Assembly (NCBI GenBank): GCA_030440445.1
Contig: CP098528.1
Span: forward strand, 1,364,001-1,428,000
Length of the DNA: 64,000 bases
Direction: 5' to 3'
Origin: Halomonas sp. KG2
GTDB lineage: Bacteria; Pseudomonadota; Gammaproteobacteria; Pseudomonadales; Halomonadaceae
Shown here one piece after another: positions 42,838 through 52,423 of this stretch; the first letter of the stretch is position 1, and each line of letters starts with the position of its first letter. Below the pieces are notes generated by a model. The model searched no databases, had not been told where the DNA came from, and saw only the letters and a list, made by a program, of their open reading frames with translations. The position numbers were made by a program, and so were the translations under genes.

Positions 42838-42985
42838 GTGCACACATAGCGCAGGGAGAGCGCTACAGGGAAGTGCAAGCAGGGAGTGCTTGTGGTGCAC
42901 AAGGACGCATGAACAGGAGGTTCGTGAAGAAAGATCAAGGAGGACCTGATAAAACCCCGGCCAGTGCGATGGTCGGGGTTTTTTT
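42838..42985 (+). ncRNA. CsrB/RsmZ-like CsrA-binding sRNA, copy 1
   Basis: A short region with repeated GGA motifs in hairpin loops: TAGCGC-AGGGAGA-GCGCTA, CAAGCA-GGGAG-TGCTTG, GAAC-AGGAG-GTTC, and an AGGAGGA loop just before an intrinsic terminator (AACCCCGACC-type stem, then seven T). Such serial GGA-loop hairpins are the hallmark of RNAs that sequester CsrA/RsmA. A second related element follows at 43447. The transcription start is approximate; exact family membership (CsrB, CsrC, RsmX/Y/Z) is not resolved. Confidence 0.72.
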
Positions 42986-43006
42986 ATGGGCAAACGGCAC
43001 TGCTGA

Positions 43007-43222
43007 CTAACAAGCGTGATGATAAAACAGTGCGCTGAGTTTGCTCATTGGCGTGGATACCGCCGTTTGGCAATTCATACAGCGCAGCGTAGCGCTGTCT
43101 TTGCCGGTGCCCTCAAGGCGAAATCGTTTTAGGTACGACGTTGTCGAGGATTCCGCGTTGCCGCAATGACGGCAAATAATATCCACGCCGTAGACTGTCG
43201 GGCTAATCATGATATGTCTCAC
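43007..43222 (-). CDS. Small zinc-ribbon protein between the two sRNAs
   Basis: 71 residues from GTG 43222 with a near-perfect AGGAGGT 6 nt upstream. Two CxxC pairs (CRHC and CMNC) separated by about 29 residues suggest a single zinc ribbon. The gene is convergent with copy 1 and divergent from copy 2 of the GGA-rich sRNAs. No further family recognised. Confidence 0.7.
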   Translation of the reverse strand: MRHIMISPTVYGVDIICRHCGNAESSTTSYLKRFRLEGTGKDSATLRCMNCQTAVSTPMSKLSALFYHHAC

Positions 43223-43414
43223 GCTGACCTCCTAACGCAAGGGAGTTAATGGGTTCAGTCGTGGTAACGTCCGTGTAGGGATGCATCCGTGACGATGCTT
43301 AAAAAGTATAAACAGCAAACGGCTAGTTCGCCATTTATATAAGCAGCTAGCTATTTATAAACGGGTAGTAAAAAATTTAAAAAACTCATGTTTTGATATC
43401 CCAGGTTAATGTTT

Positions 43415-43442
43415 TTGACATATATGAGGTTCAAGGTAGGTA
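43415..43442 (+). promoter_or_regulatory. Promoter candidate for sRNA copy 2
   Basis: A consensus -35 TTGACA (43415-43420) and a weak -10 TAGGTA (43437-43442), 16 bp apart, place the start a few bases after 43447, at the beginning of the GGA-rich RNA. Confidence 0.5.
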
Positions 43443-43446
43443 AACA

Positions 43447-43574
43447 CAGGGAAAGGTGTTAGGGACGACCAAGCAGGAAGGCTTGTTAAACCAGGGATGC
43501 ACGAACAGGATGTTCGTGAAGAAGGATTACGGAGGAAATACTACTACCCCGGCCAGGAATGGCCGGGGTTTTTT
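43447..43574 (+). ncRNA. CsrB/RsmZ-like CsrA-binding sRNA, copy 2
   Basis: Contains about eight GGA motifs. Hairpins with GGA in the loop: AAGC-AGGA-GGCTT type at 43480, ACGAAC-AGGAT-GTTCGT at 43501, and even the terminator (CCCCGGCC-AGGAAT-GGCCGGGG then T6) exposes AGGA. Several blocks (GAACAGGANGTTCGTGAAGAA) are shared with copy 1, so the two are duplicates. Expected role is titration of CsrA; not tested. Confidence 0.75.
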
Positions 43575-43615
43575 ACGCTAGTGCTTGGCTACACTCGTTC
43601 TTCACTATCTCTTCA

Positions 43616-44914
43616 CTACTTCTTTGCTTTTTTGGGCTTTGAAGTTTTTTTGTCTTCATCAGTATCAGACTTGTCGCTATCAGGCTTGTCGCTACCCTGA
43701 TGGCTAAGCGTGCTGGCCTGATCGAGCCGTGGGTGGTTGTCCAGGAATTCCCGCTGCAGGTCAGGTAGGGCGTCCAGTGCTTTTAAGGTGTGGGTCAGCG
43801 CGTGAACTGCCGCGAGTACATCCTGGGTGTTGCCGGTTTCGGAAATAGTATGCATGTTGCGGATCGGGAAACCGATTGAGGTAGCTGCGCTATCAATAGA
43901 GGCCAGCACGCCTGCCATGCCGTCAGTACCCGTATCCACGCCCACGATGTCCCGCTGCAGGGGAATATCCTGCTCTTTGGCGACGCTGGCGATAATGCGG
44001 TTGAGCTGTTCGCTGGCAATGGAGCCTACGGACATCGTGAAGCCTTTGCCCATTTCCAGCGGCTGCATGCGCTTGTCGCCAATGCCGGGGGCGGCTACGT
44101 AGTCGTGGTTAACGTCTACGCCAATCAGTGCGTCTGGCTTTAGTTCGCCAGCCAATACGCGGCTGCCGAAACGGCCAATTTCTTCGTAGCTGGCAATGGC
44201 AAACAGCACGCGTACGTTTTCAGTACCACCGGCTTCTGCGATTAACTTCGCCACTTCTGCGGTAACAAAGCAGCCCAAGCCATTATCCAGGTAAGCGCCG
44301 TAGAAGGTGTTCGGGCTAAAACCAGGGCGAATGGGGCGGTCGAAAATAATCGAATCACCCGGGCGAACGCCTAAATTCAGCACTTGCTGCTTTTTATTTT
44401 CGCCATGGATTTGCAGGTCCAGGTAGATCTGCTCTTTTTTGATACCTTTGCTGCCATCGCGCTGTGCAGGATCAGAAAAGTGAATCGCGCCCAGGGCTTC
44501 TACTGTACCGCCTTGGATGCAGCGATAGCTGCCGGGGGCGTCAGGATCTTCGCTGAATAGCTTCACTTCATGGCCGATAAGTACGGTAGGCAAGAAGGAG
44601 TCAGTGTTGATCCAGATCTTGCCGTCTTCGCCAATCGAGCGAACCTGCATGCGGATTTTGTCTGCATGGCCGATGATCATCACTTTGAACATGTCATCGC
44701 GACCAGGGTGGGTGTCCAGCACTACGCCAGCATTGCCTTTAAACTGATGCAGATGCCAGCCGCTGGGTGCGAAGCTTTCAAAGTAGGGCTTCAGTACGCC
44801 GTAGGTCATGGCGCCTTCCAGGCCTACCGGGCTAGGGGCGGCAAGAATATCGCGCATGATGTTGAACTGCGCGTCGGGCATGGGTTGCGTCCAGGGTTTG
44901 GCGCTGTCGCTCAT
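43616..44914 (-). CDS. M42-family peptidase of the NAGGN osmoprotectant type
   Basis: 432 residues from ATG 44914 (GGAG upstream); an ATG at 44944 is in frame. Metal ligands of the M42 fold: HAD near residue 80, AYLDNG, SYEEIG, DVNHDY and the late HTISE segment. Overall like the hydrolase reported with the N-acetylglutaminylglutamine amide system. A long Lys/Ser/Asp-rich tail (KPDSDKSDTDEDKKTSK) extends the C-terminus. The rest of that system is not next to it, so function is uncertain. Confidence 0.82.
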   Translation of the reverse strand: MSDSAKPWTQPMPDAQFNIMRDILAAPSPVGLEGAMTYGVLKPYFESFAPSGWHLHQFKGNAGVVLDTHPGRDDMFKVMIIGHADKIRMQVRSIGEDGKIWINTDSFLPTVLIGHEVKLFSEDPDAPGSYRCIQGGTVEALGAIHFSDPAQRDGSKGIKKEQIYLDLQIHGENKKQQVLNLGVRPGDSIIFDRPIRPGFSPNTFYGAYLDNGLGCFVTAEVAKLIAEAGGTENVRVLFAIASYEEIGRFGSRVLAGELKPDALIGVDVNHDYVAAPGIGDKRMQPLEMGKGFTMSVGSIASEQLNRIIASVAKEQDIPLQRDIVGVDTGTDGMAGVLASIDSAATSIGFPIRNMHTISETGNTQDVLAAVHALTHTLKALDALPDLQREFLDNHPRLDQASTLSHQGSDKPDSDKSDTDEDKKTSKPKKAKK

Positions 44915-45071
44915 GTTAAGCACTCTCCGTTGGGTGGTGTTCATCGCTAACTAGTCTGCCAGATTCTTGCTTCAGATGCGCATGGCTGGTTCGCCTAGAG
45001 AGACAAGAATTTTGGGCTTTGGTTATAAAATCCTCTAGGATAGGCGCTTTTTTCTGACAAGGTGGAAGGTC

Positions 45072-46535
45072 ATGGCGTCTTCTGGGCAACCTCGCACTCA
45101 GTGGCTGGGCCGCTGGGGCTTTATGCTGGCAGCCACCGGTTCGGCGGTGGGGCTGGGCAATATTTGGAAATTCCCCTATATCACCGGGGAGTATGGTGGT
45201 GGGGCCTTTGTGCTGGTGTATCTGGCGTGCATTTTAGCCGTTGGCGTTCCAGTGATGATGACCGAAATTGCCTTTGGTCGGCGTGGGCGCGGCAGCCCGA
45301 TTGATGCGATACGGCGCGTTGTCAATGAGTCTGGCCGCTCTTCTGCCTGGTCGCTGATTGGTTGGATGGCGATGCTTTGCGGCTTTATGATTCTGTCGTT
45401 TTATGTCGTGGTCGCAGGTTGGTCGTTCTCCTATTTATGGAAAATGCTCACCGGTGGCCTTGCAGGCAGTAGCGTTGATGACATGGCGGCGGTCTTTGGA
45501 GCCAATAATGCCAACCCGTTCATTCTGGGCGGTTGGAGCACCCTGGTGGCAGTGCTGACCATGGTGATTGTGGGCAAAGGCGTTCAGGAAGGTATCGAGA
45601 AAAACGTCAGTTGGATGATGCCTGGGCTGGTGCTCATGCTCATTCTGCTGATTATTTTTGGGGTGTTTTCCGGTGGGTTTGGCGAGGCAGTGAGTTTCTT
45701 GTTCTCGTTCAACGCGGGCAGCCTCTCCAGTGAAGGCATGCTGGCGGCGTTGGGCCACGCCTTTTTCACCTTGTCGTTGGCATCCGGTGCGATTCTGACT
45801 TACGGTAGCTACTTGCCCAAAGGTGCATCCATTGGGCGTACCACGATAAGCGTGGCCATTGCTGATACCGTGGTTGCGCTAATGGCGGGGCTGGCGATCT
45901 TCCCGGTTATTTTTGCTAACGGGATGAATCCTGGTGAAGGGCCGGGGCTTATCTTTATGAGCTTGCCGCTGGCCTTCCAGGCGATGCCAATGGGCACGTT
46001 ATTTGGCATTCTGTTTTTCTTGATGCTCTCGATGGCGGCGCTGACCTCGTCTATTTCGATGGTGGAAGCCACGGTGTCGTGGTTATGCGATAACAAAGGC
46101 ATGACCCGTAAATCGGCCTCTTGGGCGACGGGCATCGTGCTATGGCTGATCAGCACGCTGGCGATGCTATCGTTTAACCTGGGCGCTGATTGGACACTGG
46201 CGGGTAAAAACTTCTTTGACTGGCTGGATTATTTGACCTCGCGCTGGATGATGCCGCTGGGTGGCTTGGGTACGGTCGTGTTGGCGGGGTTTGTGCTGAA
46301 AAGTGAGACATTCCGCGATGAACTAGGCCTTGCACCGTTGCCTTATGCGCTATGGTTGACCATGGTGCGCTACGTTAGTCCGTTGGGTATTTTGGTTATC
46401 TTTGCTGATGCCTTGGGGCTTTACCAAGTTTCGTTCGCGGTGCATTGGCCGTGGCTGCTAGCGGTTTTGCTGGTCATGGTCGCAGTGGGGGAGACTCTAA
46501 GCCCGCGGCTGCGCCAAGCGCTGCGCTCGCGCTAG
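45072..46535 (+). CDS. Sodium-dependent transporter (NSS/SNF family)
   Basis: 487 residues, about 11-12 helices. First helix has the NSS sodium/substrate site (AATGSAVGLGNIWKFPYITGEYGGGAF). Probably a Na+/amino acid symporter. GGAAGG precedes the ATG. Its 3' end overlaps that of the convergent umuC by 39 bp. Confidence 0.92.
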   Translation: MASSGQPRTQWLGRWGFMLAATGSAVGLGNIWKFPYITGEYGGGAFVLVYLACILAVGVPVMMTEIAFGRRGRGSPIDAIRRVVNESGRSSAWSLIGWMAMLCGFMILSFYVVVAGWSFSYLWKMLTGGLAGSSVDDMAAVFGANNANPFILGGWSTLVAVLTMVIVGKGVQEGIEKNVSWMMPGLVLMLILLIIFGVFSGGFGEAVSFLFSFNAGSLSSEGMLAALGHAFFTLSLASGAILTYGSYLPKGASIGRTTISVAIADTVVALMAGLAIFPVIFANGMNPGEGPGLIFMSLPLAFQAMPMGTLFGILFFLMLSMAALTSSISMVEATVSWLCDNKGMTRKSASWATGIVLWLISTLAMLSFNLGADWTLAGKNFFDWLDYLTSRWMMPLGGLGTVVLAGFVLKSETFRDELGLAPLPYALWLTMVRYVSPLGILVIFADALGLYQVSFAVHWPWLLAVLLVMVAVGETLSPRLRQALRSR

Positions 46536-47843
46536 CCGCTGTTGTTCACGCTTCACCCTGGCAGCTGCAATGGCACCAGGGTGAGTGCCTGCCTCCATGA
46601 GTTCGTCCCAGCAGGTGGTGTAACGGTTAGAGCGGTGTGCACAGCGCAACTGCCACGGTGCTTCCGCCTCTGTCATTCCAAAACGAATCGTGCCTTGCCC
46701 CATGCGTTGGTTAATCGCGTCAACGGTGTTCATCAAGTGCGGGTGTGCTTTATGTGAAGGCTGCAACAGCGAAAGCTGATACTGCTGTGCATCGACTAAG
46801 TCCAATAGCATGACACCGGCTTTCATAAACTGAAAACCCGGCCGATACATCTGTTCCAACCCTTCGCGGACGGCTTCTAAAATGATGCGGGTATCGTCGC
46901 TTGGCGATGCCAGGGGAATCATCGCGCTAGGTGAAAGCTGAGGCTGGTCTTTACGATGGCGGTTGGTATTTAGAAATAGCAATATGGCGCGGGTAAGGCT
47001 TTTCTGCTGGCGCAGTTTTTCGGCACTGCGCTGAGCATGGCGGCGCAGCGCTGCGTGCAATTCCGCTTTTACACCGGTTGCTTGGCCAAAAGAGCGTGAT
47101 GTCATAATACGCTGACGCGGCGCTTCTAGTGCGTTCATTTCCAAGCAGGAGGTACCGCGTAGCTCTAGCGCTGTACGCGCAAGCACCACTGAAAATCGTT
47201 TGCGAAGTTGCTTTGGGTCACACTCCCGCAACTGCCACGCCGTGCGAATACCACTCACCGCAAGCCGTTCTGCTAGGCGTCTGCCGACGCCCCATACGTC
47301 ATTCACCGACAGCTGTTTAAGCAGCGCCGTAGTGGTCGGGCTGTTGGCAGTGAGTAGGCAGACGCCTTGGTAGTGAGGCTGCTGTTTGGCAACGTGATTA
47401 GCGAGTTTGGCTAGCGTATGGGTAGGTGCCAGCCCTACGCATACGGGCAGCCCTAAATAGCGGCGAACACGGCGGCGGACAACTTCCCCAAGCGCTTGGC
47501 ATTGAGCGTCGCTGAAGCCATCCAGATAGATAAACATTTCATCAATAGAGTAAGGCGCGACGTCTGGACAAGCATCCCGCAGTAGCTGGGCGAGTCGTGC
47601 GGACATGTCGCCATAGAGTTCATAGTTAGATGACAATAAGTGAATCTCTCCCCGTCGGCGCAAACCTTCCAACTGAAAAGAGGGAGTGCCCATGGGAATT
47701 TCCAAGGCCTTCATTTCGGCCGAACGGGCGATCACACAGCCATCGTTATTCGACATCACGCCCACGGGTTTGCCTTCAAGCGTGGGGTTAAAAACGAGCT
47801 CGCAGGAAACATAAAAATTATTGGCATCAACAAGGCCAATCAT
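46497..47843 (-). CDS. umuC: DNA polymerase V catalytic subunit
   Basis: 448 residues of the Y-family. Catalytic acids in LVDANNFYVSCE and in YSIDEMFIYLD, helix-hairpin-helix WGVGRRLAERL, C-terminal little finger and a UmuC-type extension. Performs translesion synthesis in the SOS response with UmuD'. Start overlaps umuD stop as ATGA, so translated together. Confidence 0.92.
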   Translation of the reverse strand: MIGLVDANNFYVSCELVFNPTLEGKPVGVMSNNDGCVIARSAEMKALEIPMGTPSFQLEGLRRRGEIHLLSSNYELYGDMSARLAQLLRDACPDVAPYSIDEMFIYLDGFSDAQCQALGEVVRRRVRRYLGLPVCVGLAPTHTLAKLANHVAKQQPHYQGVCLLTANSPTTTALLKQLSVNDVWGVGRRLAERLAVSGIRTAWQLRECDPKQLRKRFSVVLARTALELRGTSCLEMNALEAPRQRIMTSRSFGQATGVKAELHAALRRHAQRSAEKLRQQKSLTRAILLFLNTNRHRKDQPQLSPSAMIPLASPSDDTRIILEAVREGLEQMYRPGFQFMKAGVMLLDLVDAQQYQLSLLQPSHKAHPHLMNTVDAINQRMGQGTIRFGMTEAEAPWQLRCAHRSNRYTTCWDELMEAGTHPGAIAAARVKREQQRLARAQRLAQPRA

Positions 47844-48358
47844 GGCAAATACTCATGCACCACAGCGCGCACCACCCCCCATAGCTGGCAGTTTGTCTCT
47901 TCTAACGGCAGCGGTGGATAGTGAGGATGTGCCGAGCAGAGGTGTGGCGTGCCTTGATAGAGCGCATAACGCTTTATCAGTACTTCCTCTTCAAACATAG
48001 CGACCAGGATATGCCCTAAGCGGGGCGGTATGCTGCGGTCTACCACCAGTAAGTCACCTTCAAATATCCCCCAGCCTTCCATGCTGTCGCCCGCGGCGGT
48101 GAGATAAAACGTATGGTTGGGGTGTTTAATCAACCGCTCATTGAGATCCAACGTGCGTGGTTCGTAATCTTGAGCAGGTGAGGGGAAGCCGCTAAACCCA
48201 GCACGGCCGTATAGCGTTGGAAATGGCAACGGCTGAGAGGTTAACGGCAGGGCTGTCGCAACCATCGTTGTTGGAAATGTACTCGTTGTTAACGTACTTG
48301 TTGCAAACGTGGCTGTTTTTAACGCGACGGGTTGGGACGGCATCGTCGGCATCCTCAT
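47840..48358 (-). CDS. umuD: UmuD-like SOS mutagenesis protein
   Basis: 172 residues. S24-type core with the catalytic Ser in GDSMEGWGI and Lys in VLIKRYALY; the cleavage Ala-Gly is in YGRAGFSG. The N-terminus before that is longer than in E. coli and rich in Thr/Ala with a loosely repeated pattern (TSTLTTSTFPTT); an internal start at 48343 would shorten it little. A LexA-like box lies upstream. Confidence 0.9.
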   Translation of the reverse strand: MRMPTMPSQPVALKTATFATSTLTTSTFPTTMVATALPLTSQPLPFPTLYGRAGFSGFPSPAQDYEPRTLDLNERLIKHPNHTFYLTAAGDSMEGWGIFEGDLLVVDRSIPPRLGHILVAMFEEEVLIKRYALYQGTPHLCSAHPHYPPLPLEETNCQLWGVVRAVVHEYLP

Positions 48359-48367
48359 GAATAAATA

Positions 48368-48383
48368 GTGTGTTTATATACAG
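48368..48383 (-). promoter_or_regulatory. LexA box candidate upstream of umuDC
   Basis: Minus strand CTG-TATATAAACA-CAC, spaced as the SOS box CTG-N10-CAG with one mismatch in the last triplet, 10 bp before the umuD start. Fits SOS control of the operon. Confidence 0.6.
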
Positions 48384-48477
48384 TATTTATAGGCAGTATT
48401 TATTCATGAAGGAGAAATTGCAAGCGACGCTCAACGTTGAGAGCCTGAGGACTACTGGCTCGGCGGGGGCTATTGGC

Positions 48478-48570
48478 TTAGCGAGCAAGCCACAGGCCAA
48501 CCACCAACGCACTGATCACGGTAATCAAGAACACAAGGTTGCGAGCACGGGTGTCACGACGTGGTTTCAT
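48478..48570 (-). CDS. 30-residue membrane peptide
   Basis: ATG 48570 with AGGAAA 9 nt upstream. A basic N-terminus (MKPRRDTRARN) followed by one hydrophobic helix (LVFLITVISALVVGLWLA). Positive-inside rule predicts the N-terminus in the cytoplasm. No family recognised; small lone gene between umuD and the hydrolase. Confidence 0.5.
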   Translation of the reverse strand: MKPRRDTRARNLVFLITVISALVVGLWLAR

Positions 48571-48747
48571 AGTCATTTTCCTGTTGGTCATCATCGTTAA
48601 GAGCATTTCGAAGTAGTCGCAGCACGCAAGCGTTATCCGCATAAAGCGGCAGATGCGCTGCGCTTAGCATGGTAACGTTTACGCCCTAGAGCGTCATCTG
48701 ACGTATATGACATTGCTTGGTTATCCGGCTTTTAAGAGATCCTGCTT

Positions 48748-49626
48748 ATGAATGAATCGACTCACGTCGGTACCGCTGCGCAGCCGCTTTCCCTGGCGAA
48801 TGGTCGGCTGGCGGCGCTTAGCTGGGGGCGTAGCACTGCGCCTACTTGGGTGGCACTGCATGGTTGGCTAGACAACGCGGCGAGCTTCAGCCGGCTGGCG
48901 CCGCTGTTGGTGAAAGCACTGGATATACGCATTGTAGCGATCGACTTCCGTGGTCACGGGCACTCAGCTCATGCGCCTGCAGGAAGCGACTATGCACTAT
49001 GGGACTATACCCACGACGTGCTGGATACCATGGAATCATTAGAAATCGAAAAGGCGACGCTACTTGCCCACTCGATGGGGGCAGCCGTGGCTTGCCTAGT
49101 CTCAGCAGCGCTGCCTGAGAAGGTAGATAAGCTAATTCTGTTAGATGGCTTAGGAGCGCTAAACACACCCGCTGAAGAGACGGCCAGCCAACTACGCAAA
49201 GGGCTAGTGGCCTATAGGCGGCCGCTTTCCCGTCCTCCTCGTTATCCCGATGTTGAGAGTGCAGTTGCCGCGCGGGTAGCCGGAGGTGTCACGCCGCTGG
49301 ACAGTATCACCGCCACGCCACTTGTCGAGCGCAACACCCAGGCCACTGCCGATGGGCATGTGCAAATGCGCACTGATAGCCGTTTATTAAAGCCTTCCTT
49401 GGTGCGTTTTACGCCCCAGCAAGTGTTGGCACTACTGGCGGAGATTCAAGCCCCGGTGCTATTGATAGAAGGGGAACGGGGCATTTTAGGCGAGCGGGAC
49501 TGGGCAGAAAAAGCGCGCCAAGCGGTACCACAGTTAACGCGCCATGTACTAGCGGGTGGCCATCATCTGCATCTTGAGCCTCAATCGGTTCATCGCGTGG
49601 CCAGTACAATCAGTCAGCAAGCGTAG
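48748..49626 (+). CDS. Alpha/beta hydrolase
   Basis: 292 residues. Oxyanion HGWLDNA, nucleophile elbow HSMGA (Ser about 111), acidic residue in the 238 region and catalytic His in GGHHLHLEP near the C-terminus. Resembles the serine hydrolases often called MEST-like or haloalkane-dehalogenase-related esterases. Followed by a patatin gene after 34 bp, likely one unit. Confidence 0.9.
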   Translation: MNESTHVGTAAQPLSLANGRLAALSWGRSTAPTWVALHGWLDNAASFSRLAPLLVKALDIRIVAIDFRGHGHSAHAPAGSDYALWDYTHDVLDTMESLEIEKATLLAHSMGAAVACLVSAALPEKVDKLILLDGLGALNTPAEETASQLRKGLVAYRRPLSRPPRYPDVESAVAARVAGGVTPLDSITATPLVERNTQATADGHVQMRTDSRLLKPSLVRFTPQQVLALLAEIQAPVLLIEGERGILGERDWAEKARQAVPQLTRHVLAGGHHLHLEPQSVHRVASTISQQA

Positions 49627-49660
49627 CGGGTACCTGATTGCTCGCGTTAGGAAGATGAAG

Positions 49661-50704
49661 ATGAAGAAAAAAGTAGCGCATGTTGTTAAAACACCTGTGG
49701 CAAGCAGCTGCTTGAATGGCGGTAATAAGGTTGCGCTGGTATTAGGGAGCGGAGGGGCCAGGGGCTATGCCCATATCGGTGTTATCGAAGCATTGGAAGC
49801 GCGCGGCTTCGAGATAATTTCGATTGCCGGTTGCTCTATGGGCGCGCTAATTGCTGGTATTTATGCCGCTGGAAAGCTGCCTGAATACCGGGAGTGGGTG
49901 TGTAACCTGGACTATTTAGACGTGCTCAAACTGGTCGATGTGACCTGGAGCCCGATGGGCGCCATGCGAGCGAATAAGGTCATGAGCAAGCTAGAAGAGC
50001 TGGTCGGCGATATGCTGATCGAAGACCTGCCTATTCCGGTGACGACCGTCGCGACGGATCTGATTCGTCAACGTGAGGTGTGGTTTCAAAATGGCCCTTT
50101 ACTCCAGGCAATCCGTGCCTCTATTGCCGTGCCGGGTGTCATTACCCCAGTACATGTGGGTGGCCAGGTACTCGTTGATGGCGGCTTGCTGAACCCACTG
50201 CCGATCATGCCGATATTAGCCACCCACGAAGCGGATTTTGTCGTGGCGGTTAACGTGACGGCGCACAGCCCACAACCGATCACCTTAGCAGAGTTGTTAC
50301 CCAGCGAAGATACAAGTGACAGCCGCACCGCGTTAGAGCGCGACCGTGATGCTAATATTGGCGGTTGGATGGACGATGTGCGTGCCACCACGCGCCGCCT
50401 GTGGGATGGGCTGGGGGGCAGCAATGGCGAAGAGAGCGATGTTGATGAAACCGTTGACCTGCGTGGTCGGCGCGAATGGGGTAAGCTCGATATGATTCTA
50501 GAGTCGTTTGATATCACCCAGGCGGCGCTGGCGAAGTATAAAATCGCAGGCTATCCGCCGGATGTATTGATCGAGATTCCCAAAACTGTTTGCAGCACTT
50601 ATGAGTTTCACCGCGCTAACGAATTAATTCGGCTGGGTCGGCATCTTGCTGATGAAGCGTTAGAGCGCCGCATGCCTAGCATTGCTTCGGATGCGACCGA
50701 GTGA
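49661..50704 (+). CDS. Patatin-like phospholipase (RssA/NTE-type)
   Basis: 347 residues from ATG 49661 (AGGA 9 nt upstream). Oxyanion GSGGARGYAHIG, nucleophile in GCSMGAL and catalytic Asp in DGGLLNPLP: the full patatin set. Cytoplasmic lipid acyl hydrolase. An acidic insertion (LGGSNGEESDVDE) precedes a C-terminal helical part. Confidence 0.9.
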   Translation: MKKKVAHVVKTPVASSCLNGGNKVALVLGSGGARGYAHIGVIEALEARGFEIISIAGCSMGALIAGIYAAGKLPEYREWVCNLDYLDVLKLVDVTWSPMGAMRANKVMSKLEELVGDMLIEDLPIPVTTVATDLIRQREVWFQNGPLLQAIRASIAVPGVITPVHVGGQVLVDGGLLNPLPIMPILATHEADFVVAVNVTAHSPQPITLAELLPSEDTSDSRTALERDRDANIGGWMDDVRATTRRLWDGLGGSNGEESDVDETVDLRGRREWGKLDMILESFDITQAALAKYKIAGYPPDVLIEIPKTVCSTYEFHRANELIRLGRHLADEALERRMPSIASDATE

Positions 50705-50713
50705 CATAGCCGC

Positions 50714-51280
50714 CTACTGCCCGCGCTTGCGCAGCAGAATATACACCGCGCCTGTTCCGCCATCGATATCGGTGGCGGAACAGAACGCCAAGACACCGGG
50801 CCACTCTCTTAACCACGCATTGGTATGGCTTTTAAGCACCGGAAAGTCGGAGGTAGTGCCCCAGGCCTTACCATGCACGACTAGAACGCAGCGCATGCCT
50901 TGTGCAGCGGCGTCGCGCAAAAAACTTTCAAGCTCAATCCTCGCTTCTTCTAGGGTATAACCGTGTAAATCCAACCCCGCTTGCCACGCAGTTTGGCCAC
51001 GTTTTAACTGGCTAAAGGTGCGCCAGGGCAGGTCGGGCACGCTGAATTCCAGATACTCTGAGGGGCGTACCGCCTCTACTCGACCGTCGGTCGTGCGACC
51101 GCTGGTTTGCAGCGTGTTGCTCTCTACCGCCGCTTGTCGACGTGCTTGCTGGGCAGCTTCGTCGTTGCGCTTAGGCTTGCCGGGATCAGCTTGGTTACTG
51201 GCAATACGGCGCACGCCTGCTGCCTGCAGCGCTTGGCGAAAGACACTGATATCGTCGTCGTTGGGCAGGTGTCGCGTCAT
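50714..51280 (-). CDS. smrB: Ribosome rescue endonuclease SmrB-like
   Basis: 188 residues. C-terminal Smr domain with LDLHGYT, VVHGKA and GAVYILLRKRG; N-terminal extension typical for SmrB. Cleaves mRNA at collided ribosomes in E. coli. Its divergent placement next to prmB-aroC is the same as in many gammaproteobacteria, supporting the assignment. Confidence 0.88.
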   Translation of the reverse strand: MTRHLPNDDDISVFRQALQAAGVRRIASNQADPGKPKRNDEAAQQARRQAAVESNTLQTSGRTTDGRVEAVRPSEYLEFSVPDLPWRTFSQLKRGQTAWQAGLDLHGYTLEEARIELESFLRDAAAQGMRCVLVVHGKAWGTTSDFPVLKSHTNAWLREWPGVLAFCSATDIDGGTGAVYILLRKRGQ

Positions 51281-51450
51281 GGTCGGCTCAAATAGAGAAA
51301 TGAAGTGTTAACAAATAAGCATAATTGAGAAGCGCACAGTATAGCGAGCTTGTCGTTGCTGTGAACCGTTCACCGTGAACCACGCGCTGTGAACCAGACG
51401 GCGTCAAAGGTACAATCCTTCCATGAACTTTTTACACGCCAGGAGTCGCT

Positions 51451-52410
51451 GTGACCACGCATCTCAATGATGAGACCTCCCATTCAATGCTTTCGTTGCC
51501 GGAATCGGCATTGATGAGCGAGCTTTTTACACTGCGCGATTACTTACGCTGGGTGTCCAGCGAGTTTTATCTGGCGGGGCTGCACTATGGGCATGGCACG
51601 GAATCGCCCTGGGACGAAGCCGTTGCGCTTTGCTTAGGCGCACTGCATCTGCCATGGAACGTCGACCCAGCTGTGCTGGATGCCCGCTTGCTGCCAATAG
51701 AGCGCGAACGCATTATCCGGTTAGCGCGAGAGCGGGTGACGACTCGTCGCCCGCTGCCTTACTTACTGGGCGAAGCTTTTTTTGCAGGATTCCCGTTCAG
51801 CGTTGACGAACGCGTGTTAATTCCGCGCTCGCCCATTGCCGAGCTGATTGAAGACGGCTTTGCTGCATGGTTCCCGGAAGAGCCGCCTGCCCGAGTATTG
51901 GACTTATGTACCGGTTCTGGCTGTATCGGCATTGCCACTGCATTGGTATTGCCTACCTGCGAGGTGGCGTTGGCGGATATTAGCCAGGATGCCTTAGCGG
52001 TCGCTCGTCAAAACATTACGCGTCACGACGTTGGTGATCGCGTGCGGGCTGTCGAATCCGATGTGTTTGATGGCCTGGAAGGGCAGCGTTTTGACCTGAT
52101 CGTGTCTAACCCACCTTATGTGGATGCGCGTGATCTGGCCACCATGCCTGCCGAGTTCCGCCATGAACCTGCTCTGGCGTTAGGCGCTGGTAACGACGGG
52201 TTGGATATTGTGCGACGCATTCTGCGTGAAGCACACCAGCACTTAACCGACGAGGGCTGGCTGATTGTTGAAGTTGGCAATTCCGACCGCCATGTGGAGG
52301 CTGCTTTCCCTGAAGTGCCCTTTATCTGGCTTGAATTCGAGCGTGGCGGCCAGGGTGTTTTTGCCTTGAGCGCCGCTGAACTCGACGCCCATGCGGCGTC
52401 TTTTGCGTGA
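51451..52410 (+). CDS. prmB: Ribosomal protein L3 glutamine methyltransferase
   Basis: 319 residues. SAM-binding [11 protein letters not shown] and the NPPYVD motif for glutamine N5-methylation; upstream [15 protein letters not shown] matches PrmB/PrmC. The aroC neighbour distinguishes it as PrmB. Confidence 0.93.
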   Translation: MTTHLNDETSHSMLSLPESALMSELFTLRDYLRWVSSEFYLAGLHYGHGTESPWDEAVALCLGALHLPWNVDPAVLDARLLPIERERIIRLARERVTTRRPLPYLLGEAFFAGFPFSVDERVLIPRSPIAELIEDGFAAWFPEEPPARVLDLCTGSGCIGIATALVLPTCEVALADISQDALAVARQNITRHDVGDRVRAVESDVFDGLEGQRFDLIVSNPPYVDARDLATMPAEFRHEPALALGAGNDGLDIVRRILREAHQHLTDEGWLIVEVGNSDRHVEAAFPEVPFIWLEFERGGQGVFALSAAELDAHAASFA

Positions 52411-52423
52411 GGAACTAACGCCC

